A stretch of DNA of 64,000 nt from Cryobacterium sp. (GCF_026786305.1 NZ_JAJAYI010000064.1:48032-112031), one strand, 5' to 3'. Shown: positions 39,512 through 49,277, numbered from the stretch's first letter. Program-made: numbers and translations. The notes: generated by a model not told the origin, from the sequence alone.

Positions 39512-41157
39512 CAACGATAACCACCCGCGAACCCGCTGAGGATCACGCTGTCGGGATGAAGAAGTCCGGTGGCTTCACCGCCTCCGCCGCCAACTACATT
39601 GACGAACGCACGAGCATCTCTGGCGCGGTCAAAGAGCTCGGTCGCAAGATCTTCCCCGACCACTGGTCGTTCCTACTCGGCGAGGTGGCGCTGTACAGCT
39701 TCGTCATCATTCTGCTGTCGGGCTCGTTCCTCACCTTCTTCTTCCAGGCATCGATGGCCGAAGTCGTCTACGACGGTTCCTACGCCCCGCTCAAGGGAAT
39801 CCCGATGTCCGCGGCGATGTCATCGACGATGGACATCTCCTTTGACATTCGCGGTGGCCTCCTCATGCGCCAGGTACACCACTGGGCAGCCCTGCTATTC
39901 GTGGCGGCCATTGGCCTGCACATGCTGCGCATCTACTTCACGGGTGCGTTCCGCAAGCCGCGCGAGCTCAACTGGGTCATCGGCTTCATCCTGTTCATCC
40001 TGGCCATGGCCGAAGGCTTCACGGGCTATTCCCTCCCCGACGACCTGCTCTCCGGTAACGGCCTGCGCATCATCGACGGTCTGATCAAGGGCATTCCGGT
40101 CTTGGGCACTTGGGTTTCCTTCCTTCTCTTCGGTGGCGAATTCCCCGGTAATGACATCGTCGGCCGGTTGTACTCGCTGCATATTCTGTTGCTGCCGGCC
40201 ATCATCGTTGCGCTGATTGCGATGCACCTTCTGTTCGTCGTTGTGCACAAGCACACCCAGTACCCGGCCGCCGGTCACACCAACCAGAACGTGGTTGGTT
40301 ACCCGGTTCTCCCGGTGTACGCCGCCAAGGCAGGTGGGTTCTTCTTCATCGTGTTCGGTGTCGTCATGCTCATCGCATCGTTGTTCACGATCAACCCGAT
40401 CTGGAATTACGGACCGTACGACCCCTCACCGGTATCCGCCGGAACCCAGCCCGACTGGTACATCGGCTTCGCCGACGGCGCCATGCGGCTGATTCCGACC
40501 GGCTGGGAGTTCGTCTTGCTGAACCACACCTACTCGCTCAACATCCTCGTAGTGCTGACCGTGGTCGGACTGTTCATCGTGACCGTCATGATGTACCCAT
40601 TCATCGAAGCGTGGATCACCGGCGACAAGCGTGAACACCACGTACTCGACCGTCCGCGCAACGCCCCCACCCGCACCGCCATCGGCGCGGCCGGCGTCAC
40701 GTTCTACGCTTCGCTCTGGGCAGCAGCATCGTCGGACATCATGGCGACGCACTTCCACCTCACCATGGAAGGTGTCATCCACACGCTCCAGGCGACCACG
40801 TTGCTCGGCCCGATCCTCGCCTTCTTCATCGCCAAGCGAGTCTGCCTGGCCCTGCAGAAGAAGGACCGCGAGATCGTGCTACACGGCTACGAGTCAGGCC
40901 GCATCGTTCGCCTCCCCGGTGGCGAATTCGTCGAGGTTCACCAGCCCGTTGACGAATACGAGCGCTGGAAGCTGGTCAGCTACAGCGACTTCAAGCCGCT
41001 CATGCTGCGTCCCAACGCTCAGGGCAAGATCGGTCCCGCTGAGAAGGTTCGCGCCGGCCTGTCCCGCTGGTTCTTCGAGGACCGGATCACTCCGGTCGCG
41101 CAGTCAGAGCTGAACCGGGCCCACGGCGATCACCCCGCGGAGATCACCGGTAAATAG
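39508..41157 (+). CDS. qcrB: Cytochrome b subunit QcrB
   Basis: A 549-residue membrane protein, the quinol-oxidising core. RQVHHWAALLFVAAIGLHMLRIYF contains one heme b His pair and ILLLPAIIVALIAMHLLFVVVHKHTQYP another. NWVIGFILFILAMAEGFTGYSLPDDLLSGNGLRI is the Qo-side region, and the PDW form (QPDWYIGFADGAMRL) replaces the usual PEWY. A long C-terminal part is typical of actinobacteria. QcrB is the target of drugs such as telacebec in mycobacteria. Translationally coupled to qcrA by ATGA. Confidence 0.95.
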   Translation: MTTITTREPAEDHAVGMKKSGGFTASAANYIDERTSISGAVKELGRKIFPDHWSFLLGEVALYSFVIILLSGSFLTFFFQASMAEVVYDGSYAPLKGIPMSAAMSSTMDISFDIRGGLLMRQVHHWAALLFVAAIGLHMLRIYFTGAFRKPRELNWVIGFILFILAMAEGFTGYSLPDDLLSGNGLRIIDGLIKGIPVLGTWVSFLLFGGEFPGNDIVGRLYSLHILLLPAIIVALIAMHLLFVVVHKHTQYPAAGHTNQNVVGYPVLPVYAAKAGGFFFIVFGVVMLIASLFTINPIWNYGPYDPSPVSAGTQPDWYIGFADGAMRLIPTGWEFVLLNHTYSLNILVVLTVVGLFIVTVMMYPFIEAWITGDKREHHVLDRPRNAPTRTAIGAAGVTFYASLWAAASSDIMATHFHLTMEGVIHTLQATTLLGPILAFFIAKRVCLALQKKDREIVLHGYESGRIVRLPGGEFVEVHQPVDEYERWKLVSYSDFKPLMLRPNAQGKIGPAEKVRAGLSRWFFEDRITPVAQSELNRAHGDHPAEITGK

Positions 41158-41181
41158 CAGCACCCAACAGATCGGGCATCG

Positions 41182-42006
41182 GTGTCACTCCAGACGTTAT
41201 CGGAGTGGCTTCGGTGCCCGAACTGTTTGCTGCCCCTCCATCCCAGCGGCGGGCTGCTGCTGGGATGTGAGCGCGGGCATTCCTTCGACGTGAACAAGCG
41301 GGGCTTCGTCAACCTGCTCACCGGACAGCGCAAGTTCATCGGCGACAGTGCGACAATGCTCGACGCCCGCGATCGATTTCTCGGCGCCGGGTGGTTCGAA
41401 CCCCTCCGCAACGCCGTGCGCACCATCGTCACCGGCGAGTTCCCCCGGCGCATCCTAGACGTGGGTTGCGGCACTGGCTACTACCTGGGGGCGGCGCTGC
41501 CCCCAGGAGACGACGTACGCGCGCTGGGCATGGACCTCTCCCCCACTGCCGTGGGCCGCACCATCCACTCGCACAATCGCATTGACGGGCTGGTAGCGGA
41601 TGTCTGGTCGCCGCTTCCCCTGCTCGGCGGCGGCATTGACGTTATTCTGAACGTCTTTGCACCGCGCAATCCCGCCGAATTCCATCGTGTGCTGCGGCCC
41701 AACGGCCTGCTGCTGGTCGTTGTGCCGCAGTCGACGCACCTGCGACAGCTGCGAGAGTCGGGCTTGGCCGTGGAGATTCAGGCCGACAAGGCTGTGCATC
41801 TGACGACCAGTCTCGCTGCCGGGTTCAGCCTCGAATCACACGAGCGACTCAACCGCACCGTGCAGTTGTCGCCGTCCGATGTGGCTTCGCTCATCGGCAT
41901 GGGCCCGTCTTCTCACCATTCCGGCGCCGCAGGCGACGATGATGTGGCAGACCTCGCTCGGGACGTCACGGTCGCCTTCGACATCTTTGGTTTCCGCCGC
42001 CGCTGA
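41182..42006 (+). CDS. rlmA: 23S rRNA (guanine-N1)-methyltransferase RlmA family
   Basis: A 274-residue methyltransferase with an N-terminal zinc knuckle (LRCPNCLLPL, CERGHSFDVNKRGFVNLL) followed by a SAM core (RILDVGCGTGYYLGAALP). NVFAPRNPAEFHRVLRPNGLL is the class motif. The RlmA family methylates G745 or G748 of 23S rRNA; G748 methylation in Gram-positives (TlrB-like) affects tylosin sensitivity, and which base is modified here is not decided. GTG 41182 is 24 nt after qcrB. It converges with ctaF. Confidence 0.85.
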   Translation: MSLQTLSEWLRCPNCLLPLHPSGGLLLGCERGHSFDVNKRGFVNLLTGQRKFIGDSATMLDARDRFLGAGWFEPLRNAVRTIVTGEFPRRILDVGCGTGYYLGAALPPGDDVRALGMDLSPTAVGRTIHSHNRIDGLVADVWSPLPLLGGGIDVILNVFAPRNPAEFHRVLRPNGLLLVVVPQSTHLRQLRESGLAVEIQADKAVHLTTSLAAGFSLESHERLNRTVQLSPSDVASLIGMGPSSHHSGAAGDDDVADLARDVTVAFDIFGFRRR

Positions 42007-42052
42007 CCTCATGGTTGGGCACTGAATCGGCACTGTTTGTCCATTAAACGAC

Positions 42053-42084
42053 GATACCGACCTCCCGTGAGGAAGATCGGTATC
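42053..42084. terminator. Hairpin between rlmA and ctaF
   Basis: GATACCGA (42053-42060) and TCGGTATC (42077-42084) pair exactly, and the loop has an inner CCTC/GAGG. It lies in the 93-bp gap between convergent rlmA and ctaF, so it can stop both. No T run is obvious. Confidence 0.55.
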
Positions 42085-42099
42085 ACACGGGACGTGCGC

Positions 42100-42522
42100 T
42101 TAGCGGGCGAACAGGCCCCGGTAATACTCGTATACCCAGCCGGTCAGGGCAACGAGGCCGAGCCCCAGTCCGATGAAGCAGATCCAGAAACCGACGGCCA
42201 GGCCGAGGAAGAGCAGCGCTGCTGATGCGGCCAGGAAGATCGGCCACCAGCTCCACGGGCTGAAGAAACCCATTTCAGGATCCCCGTCATCGATGTTGCC
42301 ATCGAGACGGTCCTCGGGCAGCTCTCCGCCCTGGGCGCCGTGCACCTTGTCGAGGTAGAACGCTATGAACGCCACGAGCAGGGTCGTGAGGGCCAGCATG
42401 AAGGTACCAGCCCATTCCACCCGACCGTGGGCGGGGTCGAGCAGGCTCCACGTGACATAAACGACCGTTACGATTCCGAAAAAGGTGGTGAGGACCCAGA
42501 GTATGTTGACGTTGGTCTTCAT
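42100..42522 (-). CDS. ctaF: Cytochrome c oxidase subunit IV (CtaF)
   Basis: A 140-residue actinobacterial small subunit of the aa3 oxidase with four hydrophobic segments. It begins MKTNVNILWVLTTFFGIVTVVYVTW and has GGELPEDRLDGNIDDGDPEMGFFSPWSWWPIFLA, an actinobacterial CtaF hallmark. The start codon immediately follows the ctaD stop, so it is translated from the same mRNA. Confidence 0.92.
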   Translation of the reverse strand: MKTNVNILWVLTTFFGIVTVVYVTWSLLDPAHGRVEWAGTFMLALTTLLVAFIAFYLDKVHGAQGGELPEDRLDGNIDDGDPEMGFFSPWSWWPIFLAASAALLFLGLAVGFWICFIGLGLGLVALTGWVYEYYRGLFAR

Positions 42523-44253
42523 TTATTTAACCTGATTCGAATCGATGTCGTAGACCGCAACGTCGGGCGCATCCTTGCCCGGACCGATGCCGACGGGCAT
42601 ACCGGCCTCGGGGTGGTTCAGGTCGAAGGCCGGACGCTCAGAGCGGATTCGCGGAATAGACGTGAAGTTGTGCCGCGGCGGCGGGCACGACGTCGCCCAC
42701 TCGAGGGAAGAACCGTAACCCCACGGGTCGTTCACGGTGACCAGCGGCGCCTTGCGGGCTGTGATGTACACGTTCAGGAAGAATGGAATCATCGATACGG
42801 CGAGAATCATGGCGCCGATGGTGGACACCTGGTTCATCCAGGTGAATCCGTCTTCCGGGGAATACGTCGCGTACCGACGCGGCATACCCATAACGCCGAG
42901 CCAATGCTGGATCAGGAACGTCGTGTGGAAGCCGATGAACAGGAGCCAGAAGTGCCACTTGCCGAGACTCTCGTTGAGCATCTTGCCGGTCCATTTGGGC
43001 CACCAGAAGTAGAATCCGCTGAACATTGCGAACACGACGGTGCCGAAGACGACGTAGTGGAAGTGCGCGACGACGAAGTAGGTGTCGGACACGTGGAAGT
43101 CGAGCGGCGGCGAAGCCAGGATGACACCCGTCAGGCCACCGAAGGTGAACGTGATGAGAAAGCCGATGGCCCAGATCATGGGGGTTTCAAAGGTTATGGA
43201 CCCTCGCCACATGGTACCGATCCAGTTGAAGATCTTCACCCCGGTGGGTACCGCGATGAGCATGGTCATGAGCGAGAAGAACGGCAGCAGCACCGAACCG
43301 GTGACGTACATGTGGTGCGCCCAGACCGAGATCGACAGCGCGGCGATCGAGATGGTCGCATAGATCAGTGTCTTATAGCCGAACATCGGCTTGCGGCTGA
43401 AGACCGGGAACACCTCGGAGACGATGCCGAAGAACGGCAGGGCGATGATGTACACCTCCGGGTGGCCGAAGAACCAGAACAGGTGTTGCCAGAGGATCGC
43501 ACCGCCGTTGGCCGGATCGTAGATGTGCGAACCGAAGATGCGGTCGGAGGCTGCGGCAAGCATGGCGGCGGCCAGTACCGGGAAGACCATGAGAGCGAGC
43601 AGTGACGTGATGAGCGAGTTCCAGGTGAAGACCGGCATCCGCCACATTGTCATGCCCGGCGCACGCATCGTGATGATCGTGGTGATGAAGTTCACCGAAC
43701 CGAGAATGGTGCCGAAACCGGAGAGGCCGAGTCCGACCATCCAGAGGTTGCCGCCGACTCCCGGTGAGAAAGTTGTGCTCGCGAGCGGCTGATAGGCAAA
43801 CCAACCAAAAGACGCCGCCCCTTGCGGGGTGAGGAACCCGGCGACGGCGATGAGGCTGCCGAAGTTGAAGAACCAGTAGGCGAGTGCGTTCAGCCGTGGG
43901 AAGGCGACGTCGGGAGCGCCGATTTGAAGCGGAACCAGAAAGTTGGCGAAGCCGAAGAAGAGCGGCGTTGCAAACATCAAGAGCATGATCGTGCCGTGCA
44001 TCGTGAAGAGCTGGTTGTACTGCTCCTTGGTCGCTACCACGTCCAGGCCCGGAGCGAACAGTTGGGCACGAATGATCAGCGCCATGACGCCGCCCAGGCA
44101 GAAGTAGAGGAACGAGGTGATCAGGTACATGTACCCGATGACTTTGTGGTCGGTGGAAGTGATCCACCGAACGAGAACGTTGCCCTTGCGTTCGGCCGAG
44201 GTCGAGACCGGCTCTGCCGGGCGTGACTCAACGGGTGCGATGGTCGTGGTCAT
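42523..44253 (-). CDS. ctaD: Cytochrome c oxidase subunit I
   Basis: A 576-residue, 12-helix catalytic subunit with heme a and the heme a3/Cu-B centre. Recognisable blocks are [52 protein letters not shown] (Cu-B His and the Tyr crosslink region), VWAHHMY (Cu-B His pair), [11 protein letters not shown] and [12 protein letters not shown] (heme His pair). Reduces O2 to water and pumps protons. It lies 3 nt after ctaC and directly precedes ctaF. Confidence 0.96.
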   Translation of the reverse strand: MTTTIAPVESRPAEPVSTSAERKGNVLVRWITSTDHKVIGYMYLITSFLYFCLGGVMALIIRAQLFAPGLDVVATKEQYNQLFTMHGTIMLLMFATPLFFGFANFLVPLQIGAPDVAFPRLNALAYWFFNFGSLIAVAGFLTPQGAASFGWFAYQPLASTTFSPGVGGNLWMVGLGLSGFGTILGSVNFITTIITMRAPGMTMWRMPVFTWNSLITSLLALMVFPVLAAAMLAAASDRIFGSHIYDPANGGAILWQHLFWFFGHPEVYIIALPFFGIVSEVFPVFSRKPMFGYKTLIYATISIAALSISVWAHHMYVTGSVLLPFFSLMTMLIAVPTGVKIFNWIGTMWRGSITFETPMIWAIGFLITFTFGGLTGVILASPPLDFHVSDTYFVVAHFHYVVFGTVVFAMFSGFYFWWPKWTGKMLNESLGKWHFWLLFIGFHTTFLIQHWLGVMGMPRRYATYSPEDGFTWMNQVSTIGAMILAVSMIPFFLNVYITARKAPLVTVNDPWGYGSSLEWATSCPPPRHNFTSIPRIRSERPAFDLNHPEAGMPVGIGPGKDAPDVAVYDIDSNQVK

Positions 44254-44256
44254 GGC

Positions 44257-45147
44257 TTATTTTCCCTCCGGAGCCGTTGGGGCACTCGTGCCCGGCTGAT
44301 TCTGACGGCGGTCGAACTCATTGTCGAGCTGACCGACGTTACCCGCGGTGCGCAGCGATTGAATGTACGTGTCGTAGTCAGCCTGAGAGACGACCTTGAC
44401 GTTGAAGAGCATGAGGGAGTGGTACTGGCCGCAGAGCTCGGCGCACTTGCCCGCGTAGGTTCCGATGCGCTGTGGGGTGACCGACATGTAATTGGTCTTG
44501 CCCGGGATGACATCTTTCTTGTACAGAAAGTCGATGACCCAGAACGAGTGGATGACGTCGCGAGATTCCAGTGCGATCTCAATGGTCTTGTCGACCGGGA
44601 GCACGAGCACGGGAAGTTCCGACTCGACGAGCGAACCGGTGGCGCCAGCGGGATCAGGCTGGCCCTGGATTCCGGGCGAGTACACGTCTTCATCGACATA
44701 GTTGAAGTCCCACGCCCACTGCTTGGCCTGCACTTCGATCGACACGTCGGGGTTGTCGTAGCGAGTTTCAATGGCGATCTGGTCACGCACGGTGAAGGCG
44801 AAAAAGCCAACGACGAGAATGAGAGGAACGACAGTGTAAAAGATCTCGATCGGCATGTTGTAGCGCAGTTGAACGGGAAGTCCGGTCTGGCCCTTGCGAC
44901 GTCGGTACACGACGATTGTCCAAATGATGAGGCCCCACGTGATGAGACCGACAGTGAGGAGCACGATCCAGGACGTGGTCCACAGACCGGCAATGCGATC
45001 GGTGTGGTTGGTCACCGCCTTTTGGCCCTCTTCTTCAAAACCGGGCAGGAAACCATGGAGCTGGGCTTGCGTGCATCCGGCCAGTACAACGGCTAACGTC
45101 GCTGCGAGCGGAACAGCAGCCCAACGCAGGCGGTGATTATTGCGCAC
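44257..45147 (-). CDS. ctaC: Cytochrome c oxidase subunit II (lipoprotein)
   Basis: A 296-residue membrane-anchored lipoprotein. Lipobox LAGC ends at Cys25 (VVLAGC). Two membrane helices follow (WIVLLTVGLITWGLIIWTIVVY and FYTVVPLILVVGFFAFTV). The Cu-A ligands are in CAELCGQYH (first Cys residue 235) and M in the following MLFNVKV; VQAKQWAWDFNY is the electron-entry aromatic patch. GTG 45147 has GAAAGG 6-7 nt upstream. First gene of ctaC-ctaD-ctaF. Confidence 0.95.
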   Translation of the reverse strand: MRNNHRLRWAAVPLAATLAVVLAGCTQAQLHGFLPGFEEEGQKAVTNHTDRIAGLWTTSWIVLLTVGLITWGLIIWTIVVYRRRKGQTGLPVQLRYNMPIEIFYTVVPLILVVGFFAFTVRDQIAIETRYDNPDVSIEVQAKQWAWDFNYVDEDVYSPGIQGQPDPAGATGSLVESELPVLVLPVDKTIEIALESRDVIHSFWVIDFLYKKDVIPGKTNYMSVTPQRIGTYAGKCAELCGQYHSLMLFNVKVVSQADYDTYIQSLRTAGNVGQLDNEFDRRQNQPGTSAPTAPEGK

Positions 45148-45321
45148 CGGGGACCTTTCGGGAGATTCGAGGACACTTCTCAGGAAGTGTTTTGATCGAT
45201 TTCCAGCTTACTCTGCGAGAGCGCATACGAAGTGCACTCCGAGTCGGGTGGCACACTTATTTGGGCGACTCCACCCCTGCTGAAGATGCACACGCGGGCG
45301 AATCGGACGCAATCCGGGCAG

Positions 45322-45360
45322 AAAAAAACGGGGACACCATCGAAGTGATGATGTCCCCGT
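45322..45360 (-). terminator. Rho-independent terminator of erpA
   Basis: Arms ACGGGGACA (45328-45336) and TGTCCCCGT (45352-45360) are exact complements; inner CATC/GATG extends the stem. On the minus strand the stem is followed by seven T (45322-45328). This is the clearest intrinsic terminator in the window. Confidence 0.9.
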
Positions 45361-45403
45361 CATTCGTGCTTGAAAATTTGAGTGCTGGGGCGAGCGTGCG
45401 GAG

Positions 45404-45790
45404 CTAGTGGAACGAATCTCCACACGCGCAGCTGCCGCCGGCGTTCGGATTGTCAATGGTGAAACCCTGCTTCTCGATCGTGTCCTCAAAATTGATCGTG
45501 GCGCCATCGAGGTAGGCAACGCTCATCTTGTCGACGACGACCCCGACGCCATCGAAATCGACGAGGGCGTCGCCGTCGAGGACGCGCTCGTCGAAGTAGA
45601 GCTGGTATATCAGACCAGAGCAGCCGCCAGGCTGCACGGCGACGCGCAGCCGAAGGTCCTCGCGGCCTTCCTGGGTCAACAGGCTGCGTACCTTGAGCGC
45701 GGCAGCCTCGGTGAGTCCGATGCCATGGGCAGCGGCCGGGGCGTGTGCGGTGTCAGAAGTGCTGACGGTTTCGGTCATGGTGTCGGTCAT
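45404..45790 (-). CDS. erpA: Iron-sulfur cluster insertion protein ErpA/HesB-IscA family
   Basis: A 128-residue A-type Fe-S carrier. The three conserved Cys are in VQPGGCSGLIY and at the C-terminus in GGSCACGDSFH. An N-terminal 20-residue Ala/Thr extension precedes the domain (GIGLTEAAALKVRSLL). It would deliver clusters to apo-proteins such as the Rieske subunit. GAGGAG lies 4-5 nt before ATG 45790. A direct repeat at 45822-45848 lies in its upstream region. It is downstream of the M20 gene on the same strand. Confidence 0.92.
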   Translation of the reverse strand: MTDTMTETVSTSDTAHAPAAAHGIGLTEAAALKVRSLLTQEGREDLRLRVAVQPGGCSGLIYQLYFDERVLDGDALVDFDGVGVVVDKMSVAYLDGATINFEDTIEKQGFTIDNPNAGGSCACGDSFH

Positions 45791-45821
45791 GCTTCTCCTC
45801 GGTTCACGCAGTAACGCACAG

Positions 45822-45848
45822 TTGCGATCTCATTGATTGCGATCTCAT
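45822..45848 (-). repeat. Two 12-bp direct repeats upstream of erpA
   Basis: TTGCGATCTCAT occurs at 45822-45833 and again at 45837-45848, a 15-bp period, 31 bp upstream of the erpA start. The exact repetition on one face of the helix suggests a binding site for a tandem or dimeric regulator; a TAGAAT box lies a few bases further upstream on the minus strand. Confidence 0.5.
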
Positions 45849-45953
45849 AAATTCTACCTGCGACAACCAAAAAGTCGACGGGGGCTTTACTACCGTCTCA
45901 CATTTCTTCGACCGTGGGCAGTTAATGGGATGTCTGGTTTGTGGCTGGGTGGT

Positions 45954-47462
45954 TCAGTGGCCGGTGCGCTCGTTCAAACTGCCGAGCAGGAACGCTTCGC
46001 TCAGTACGGCACGTTTGAAGACGCCGAGGTGCAGGGACTCATTCGGGCTGTGGGCCCGGGAATCGGGGTCTTCCACTCCGGTCACCAGAATCTGGGCGGC
46101 CGGAAAGACGCGAACCAGGTCGGCGATGAACGGGATAGACCCACCGACACCGATATCGACCGGCGGCACGCCCCAGGCATCCGTCATGGCGGATCGAGCC
46201 TCGGTCACTGCCCAGCCGCTGGTATCCACGAGGAAGGGCTCACCGGTATCCACATCGTCGATCTCAAGAACCGCACCGAACGGCGCGTTCTCGCGCAGGT
46301 GCGTCTCGATGGCCACGGCGGCGTCAACCGCGGACTGCCCGGGGGCAATGCGAGTGCTGATCCGAACGGTCACCGTCGGGGTGAGAGTGTTGGAGGCATT
46401 GTCGACGGTCGGCGCATCAATACCGGTCACGGTCAGGGCGGGCTGCGACCAGATCCGGCTCAGAATGGAGCCGTGGCCGATCGGGGTGACTCCGGGCAGG
46501 AGACCGGTTTCCGCCCGCAGCTGCTCCTCGGAGTAGTCAGGAGTGGGGACGTCGATGCTGGTGAGGCCGGCGACGGCCACGGAGCCATCGTCGTGATACA
46601 GAGTGGCCAGCAGCCTGATCGTGGCGAGCATGGCATCGGGCACCGCTCCCCCGAACATTCCGGAGTGTGAGGCGTGCGCGAGGGTGCGCACAGTGAGTCG
46701 CAGGGTGACGTTGCCACGCAGGGCCGTCGTGATGGCCGGAGTGTTGATATCCCAGTTGTTGGAATCGGCCACGACGATCACGTCACCGCGCAGAGCCTCC
46801 CGGTTCTCGTCGAGGAAGGTCGCGAAGGATCGGCTGCCGAATTCCTCCTCGCCCTCGATGAACAGGGCGAGCCCCAGGTCAAAGTCGGGGCCAACGGCCG
46901 CGACAAGGGCGCGAATGGATGCGACGTGCGCCATGACGCCGGCCTTGTCGTCGGCGGCGCCACGCCCGTAGAGGCGGTCGCCGCGAACGGTCGGGGTGAA
47001 CGGATCGGACTCCCAGTCCTCGTCCTTGCCGGGAGGCTGTACATCGTGGTGGGCATAGAGCAAGACGGTTGGGCGGCCGTTGCGGGCTGGTCGAGACGCC
47101 AGAATCGCCGGCTGACCCAGTTCGGTGCCGCCGGGAATACCGGCCTGAACGGTCTCGACCGACTCGAATACGTCGAGCTCGCGCACGAGCGTCGCGACGG
47201 CGTCGGCGCTGGCCGCGACCTGCGCACGGTCGAAGGCGGCCCACGATACCGAGGGGATGCGCACCAAGGCGCACAGGTCGGCGATCGTGGTGGGGAGGCC
47301 CAGTTCGACCGCCGTGCGCAGGGCGGACTGTGCCCCCGGATCGACCGCCGGATCGACCCCCGGATCGACCGCCGGATCGACCGCCGAATCGACCGCCGAA
47401 TCGGTGGCGGAGCGGGACGTCGAGCCGGTTGCGTGGGAATTTGTCTGTGGGTTGCCAGTCAT
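45954..47462 (-). CDS. M20 family dipeptidase
   Basis: A 502-residue zinc peptidase. Visible: LLYAHHDVQPPG (first metal His and Asp), DRLYGRGAADDKAGVMAH (bridging Asp), FIEGEEEFGSRSF (catalytic Glu and metal Glu), and SHSGMFGGAVPDAM, typical of M20 dipeptidases such as PepV or carnosinase-like enzymes. VGGSIPFIADLVRVFPAAQILVTGVEDP is the last metal-binding region. The N-terminal 45 residues are a Val-Asp-Pro-Ala/Gly repeat tail from 12-bp tandem repeats. ATG 47462 follows TAAGAT by 7 nt, so expression may be leaderless; divergent from DUF3043. Confidence 0.88.
   Translation of the reverse strand: MTGNPQTNSHATGSTSRSATDSAVDSAVDPAVDPGVDPAVDPGAQSALRTAVELGLPTTIADLCALVRIPSVSWAAFDRAQVAASADAVATLVRELDVFESVETVQAGIPGGTELGQPAILASRPARNGRPTVLLYAHHDVQPPGKDEDWESDPFTPTVRGDRLYGRGAADDKAGVMAHVASIRALVAAVGPDFDLGLALFIEGEEEFGSRSFATFLDENREALRGDVIVVADSNNWDINTPAITTALRGNVTLRLTVRTLAHASHSGMFGGAVPDAMLATIRLLATLYHDDGSVAVAGLTSIDVPTPDYSEEQLRAETGLLPGVTPIGHGSILSRIWSQPALTVTGIDAPTVDNASNTLTPTVTVRISTRIAPGQSAVDAAVAIETHLRENAPFGAVLEIDDVDTGEPFLVDTSGWAVTEARSAMTDAWGVPPVDIGVGGSIPFIADLVRVFPAAQILVTGVEDPDSRAHSPNESLHLGVFKRAVLSEAFLLGSLNERTGH
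47339..47410. repeat. 12-bp tandem repeat in the 5' end of the M20 dipeptidase gene
   Basis: Six units of about GATCGACCGCCG run without interruption from 47339 to 47410, with small changes in some copies. They lie inside the coding region and encode a flexible VDPA-like tail, in frame with 12-bp steps, so copy number can vary without frameshift. Confidence 0.85.
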
Positions 47463-47500
47463 ACGGGTAATCTTAAGGCACCCGATTGCAAGGATTTGAT

Positions 47501-48094
47501 GTGGCCAAGCCTCCCGTACACCCCGACGCCCAGCCGTCGATTGAAAGCTCCGACGAGACCGCAGCGCGCCTCGGTCTCACACCCAACGCGGGCAAGGGTC
47601 AGGCGACCCCCACTCGCAAGCAGCAGGAAGCGGCCAACAAGCGCCCGCTGGTTCCGGACGACCGCAAGCTCGCTGCGAAGCAGGCGCGCGCCAAGTCAAG
47701 CGCCGCGCGCGACGTGGCCCGGGTCGGCATGGCCGCCGGTGTCGACAAGTACCTGCCGCTGCGTGAACGCGGTCCCCAGAAACGGTACGCCCGCGACTAT
47801 GTCGACGCACGGTTCAACGTGGGCGAGTTGATGATCCCGATAATGTTTCTGGTCATCCTGCTCACCACGATTCCCAGCGTTGACGTGTACGCGATCTTTG
47901 CGCTCTGGGCCTTCTTCATCCTCGCGGTCATCGACTGCGTCGTGCTCGGCTTCATCCTGACGAAGAAGATCGAGGCCAAGTTCGGCGCCGACAAGGCCGA
48001 ACGCGTCCGCTGGTACGCGGCCATGCGCGCTCTCCAGCTGCGCCCCATGCGTTTGCCCAAGCCGCAGGTCAAGCGCCGCCAGTACCCGATCTAG
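47501..48094 (+). CDS. DUF3043 family membrane protein
   Basis: A 197-residue actinobacterial protein. The first 90 residues are charged (TRKQQEAANKRPLVPDDRKLAAKQARAK), followed by RDYVDARFNVGELMIPIMFLVILL, the DUF3043 hallmark, and two membrane helices (residues about 113-133 and 138-157), then a basic tail (VRWYAAMRALQLRPMRLPKPQVKRRQYP). GTG 47501 has AAGGA about 6 nt upstream. It is 38 bp from the divergent M20 dipeptidase. Function unknown. Confidence 0.85.
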   Translation: MAKPPVHPDAQPSIESSDETAARLGLTPNAGKGQATPTRKQQEAANKRPLVPDDRKLAAKQARAKSSAARDVARVGMAAGVDKYLPLRERGPQKRYARDYVDARFNVGELMIPIMFLVILLTTIPSVDVYAIFALWAFFILAVIDCVVLGFILTKKIEAKFGADKAERVRWYAAMRALQLRPMRLPKPQVKRRQYPI

Positions 48095-48131
48095 TCGCTC
48101 GGGCACCGTTCTGACCGTTCGGCGGCGCGAG

Positions 48132-49277
48132 CTATCGTGCGAAGGCGCCCGCGCGGATAAACGGTACACGGACTTCCTCATCGGTCAGCGAGCCGTGCTG
48201 CCCGATCATTCCGCGGGCCTTCTGGTTCGCCGGTCGGGAGTCGTAATAGGCGATCGACTTGCGGGCGGCCACGAGCACATCGCCGATGCGCGGCAACACT
48301 TCGTCGGCCACCCGGCCGTACAGTCCGGCCGCCACGGCTTCGGCGCGGGTGTAGACCCAGGCGCGGTCACCCTGGGACGCTCGCCAGGCATCCGCCAGTG
48401 TGTCAGCGGTCACCGTGGACTGCCGCGGCTCGAGATAGAGCTGCACGCAGCGTGGGTCCCCCGCGACGTGGCGCACGCCGGCAACCAACGCGGGCTCGGT
48501 GTCGAACAACACGTGTTTGGTGCTCGGTACATCGATCACTCCGTGATCGGCAGTGAGCAGCAGACCCTCGTCGGAGCGGAGCGTCGCCGCAAAACGGGTG
48601 ACCTCGGAGTCGAGGTTCTCGAGCTCGGCCAGCCACCGGTCGGATTCCCAACCGTGAGTGTGCGCGGCGACGTCGAGCTCGGCCACGTAGAGGTAGATCA
48701 GCGCGGTCGGGTTGTCGGTGAGGATGCTGCGCGCGGCGGCGAAGCGATCGGCCACCTTCTCGGCGGGAACGTACCGGGCGCCGCGCAGCACCGCCTGCGT
48801 GAAGCCGGAGGCCACGAAGCGTTTAGGGCCGATGGCGAAGCTCGGCACGTTCTCGTCGGCGGCTCGGTCGAAGATGGTGCGGGCGCGCTGCCAGGTGGCC
48901 GGCTGCATGCCGTCATCCCAGCCGGTAAGCTGGTTCACCACCCGGTCGCGGGCCCCATCGAGCACCTGGTATCCGACCAGGCCATGTTGGCCCGGTTCTA
49001 CCCCGGTGGTCAGGGTCGCGATTCCCGCGGCCGTCGTGGCCGGGAACACCCCGTCGATGATGCTGGACTTGTTGAGACGACCCGACAGGAACCGGGCATG
49101 TCCGGCGCGGGCCCGGATCGAACTGACGCCGAGTCCGTCGGCCAGAATCACGACCGCCTTGCGCACCGCGGGCAGGCCCAGCGGATTCGGCCTGGCGCAG
49201 ACAGCATCGAGGGAACTGGTGAGAACATCGGCAAGGCGCAAAGCACTGAATTGGCGGGCCGGTAGCATGGTGGGCAT
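48132..49277 (-). CDS. Alkaline phosphatase-superfamily (nucleotide pyrophosphatase-like) protein
   Basis: A 381-residue protein. The metal sites of the alkaline phosphatase/NPP superfamily are suggested by [13 protein letters not shown] (Asp), the nucleophile-like Thr in [27 protein letters not shown], Asp and His in [15 protein letters not shown], and [10 protein letters not shown] (Asp-His). This matches type I phosphodiesterase/nucleotide pyrophosphatase enzymes. No signal peptide, so the enzyme is likely cytoplasmic. ATG 49277 or ATG 49268 is the start. Divergent from parC. Confidence 0.8.
   Translation of the reverse strand: MPTMLPARQFSALRLADVLTSSLDAVCARPNPLGLPAVRKAVVILADGLGVSSIRARAGHARFLSGRLNKSSIIDGVFPATTAAGIATLTTGVEPGQHGLVGYQVLDGARDRVVNQLTGWDDGMQPATWQRARTIFDRAADENVPSFAIGPKRFVASGFTQAVLRGARYVPAEKVADRFAAARSILTDNPTALIYLYVAELDVAAHTHGWESDRWLAELENLDSEVTRFAATLRSDEGLLLTADHGVIDVPSTKHVLFDTEPALVAGVRHVAGDPRCVQLYLEPRQSTVTADTLADAWRASQGDRAWVYTRAEAVAAGLYGRVADEVLPRIGDVLVAARKSIAYYDSRPANQKARGMIGQHGSLTDEEVRVPFIRAGAFAR

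Noticed and set aside
42340-43605. 421-codon plus frame over ctaD
   Set aside because: Low-complexity, rich in Arg, Asp, Glu and His, and opposite a clear oxidase subunit I gene.
36878-45147. Convergent ctaE-qcrCAB and ctaCDF looked like a novel split oxidase arrangement
   Set aside because: A similar layout, with trpD divergent and ctaC/ctaF on the opposite strand to qcr, is known in mycobacteria as I recall. Only rlmA between them differs, which is minor.
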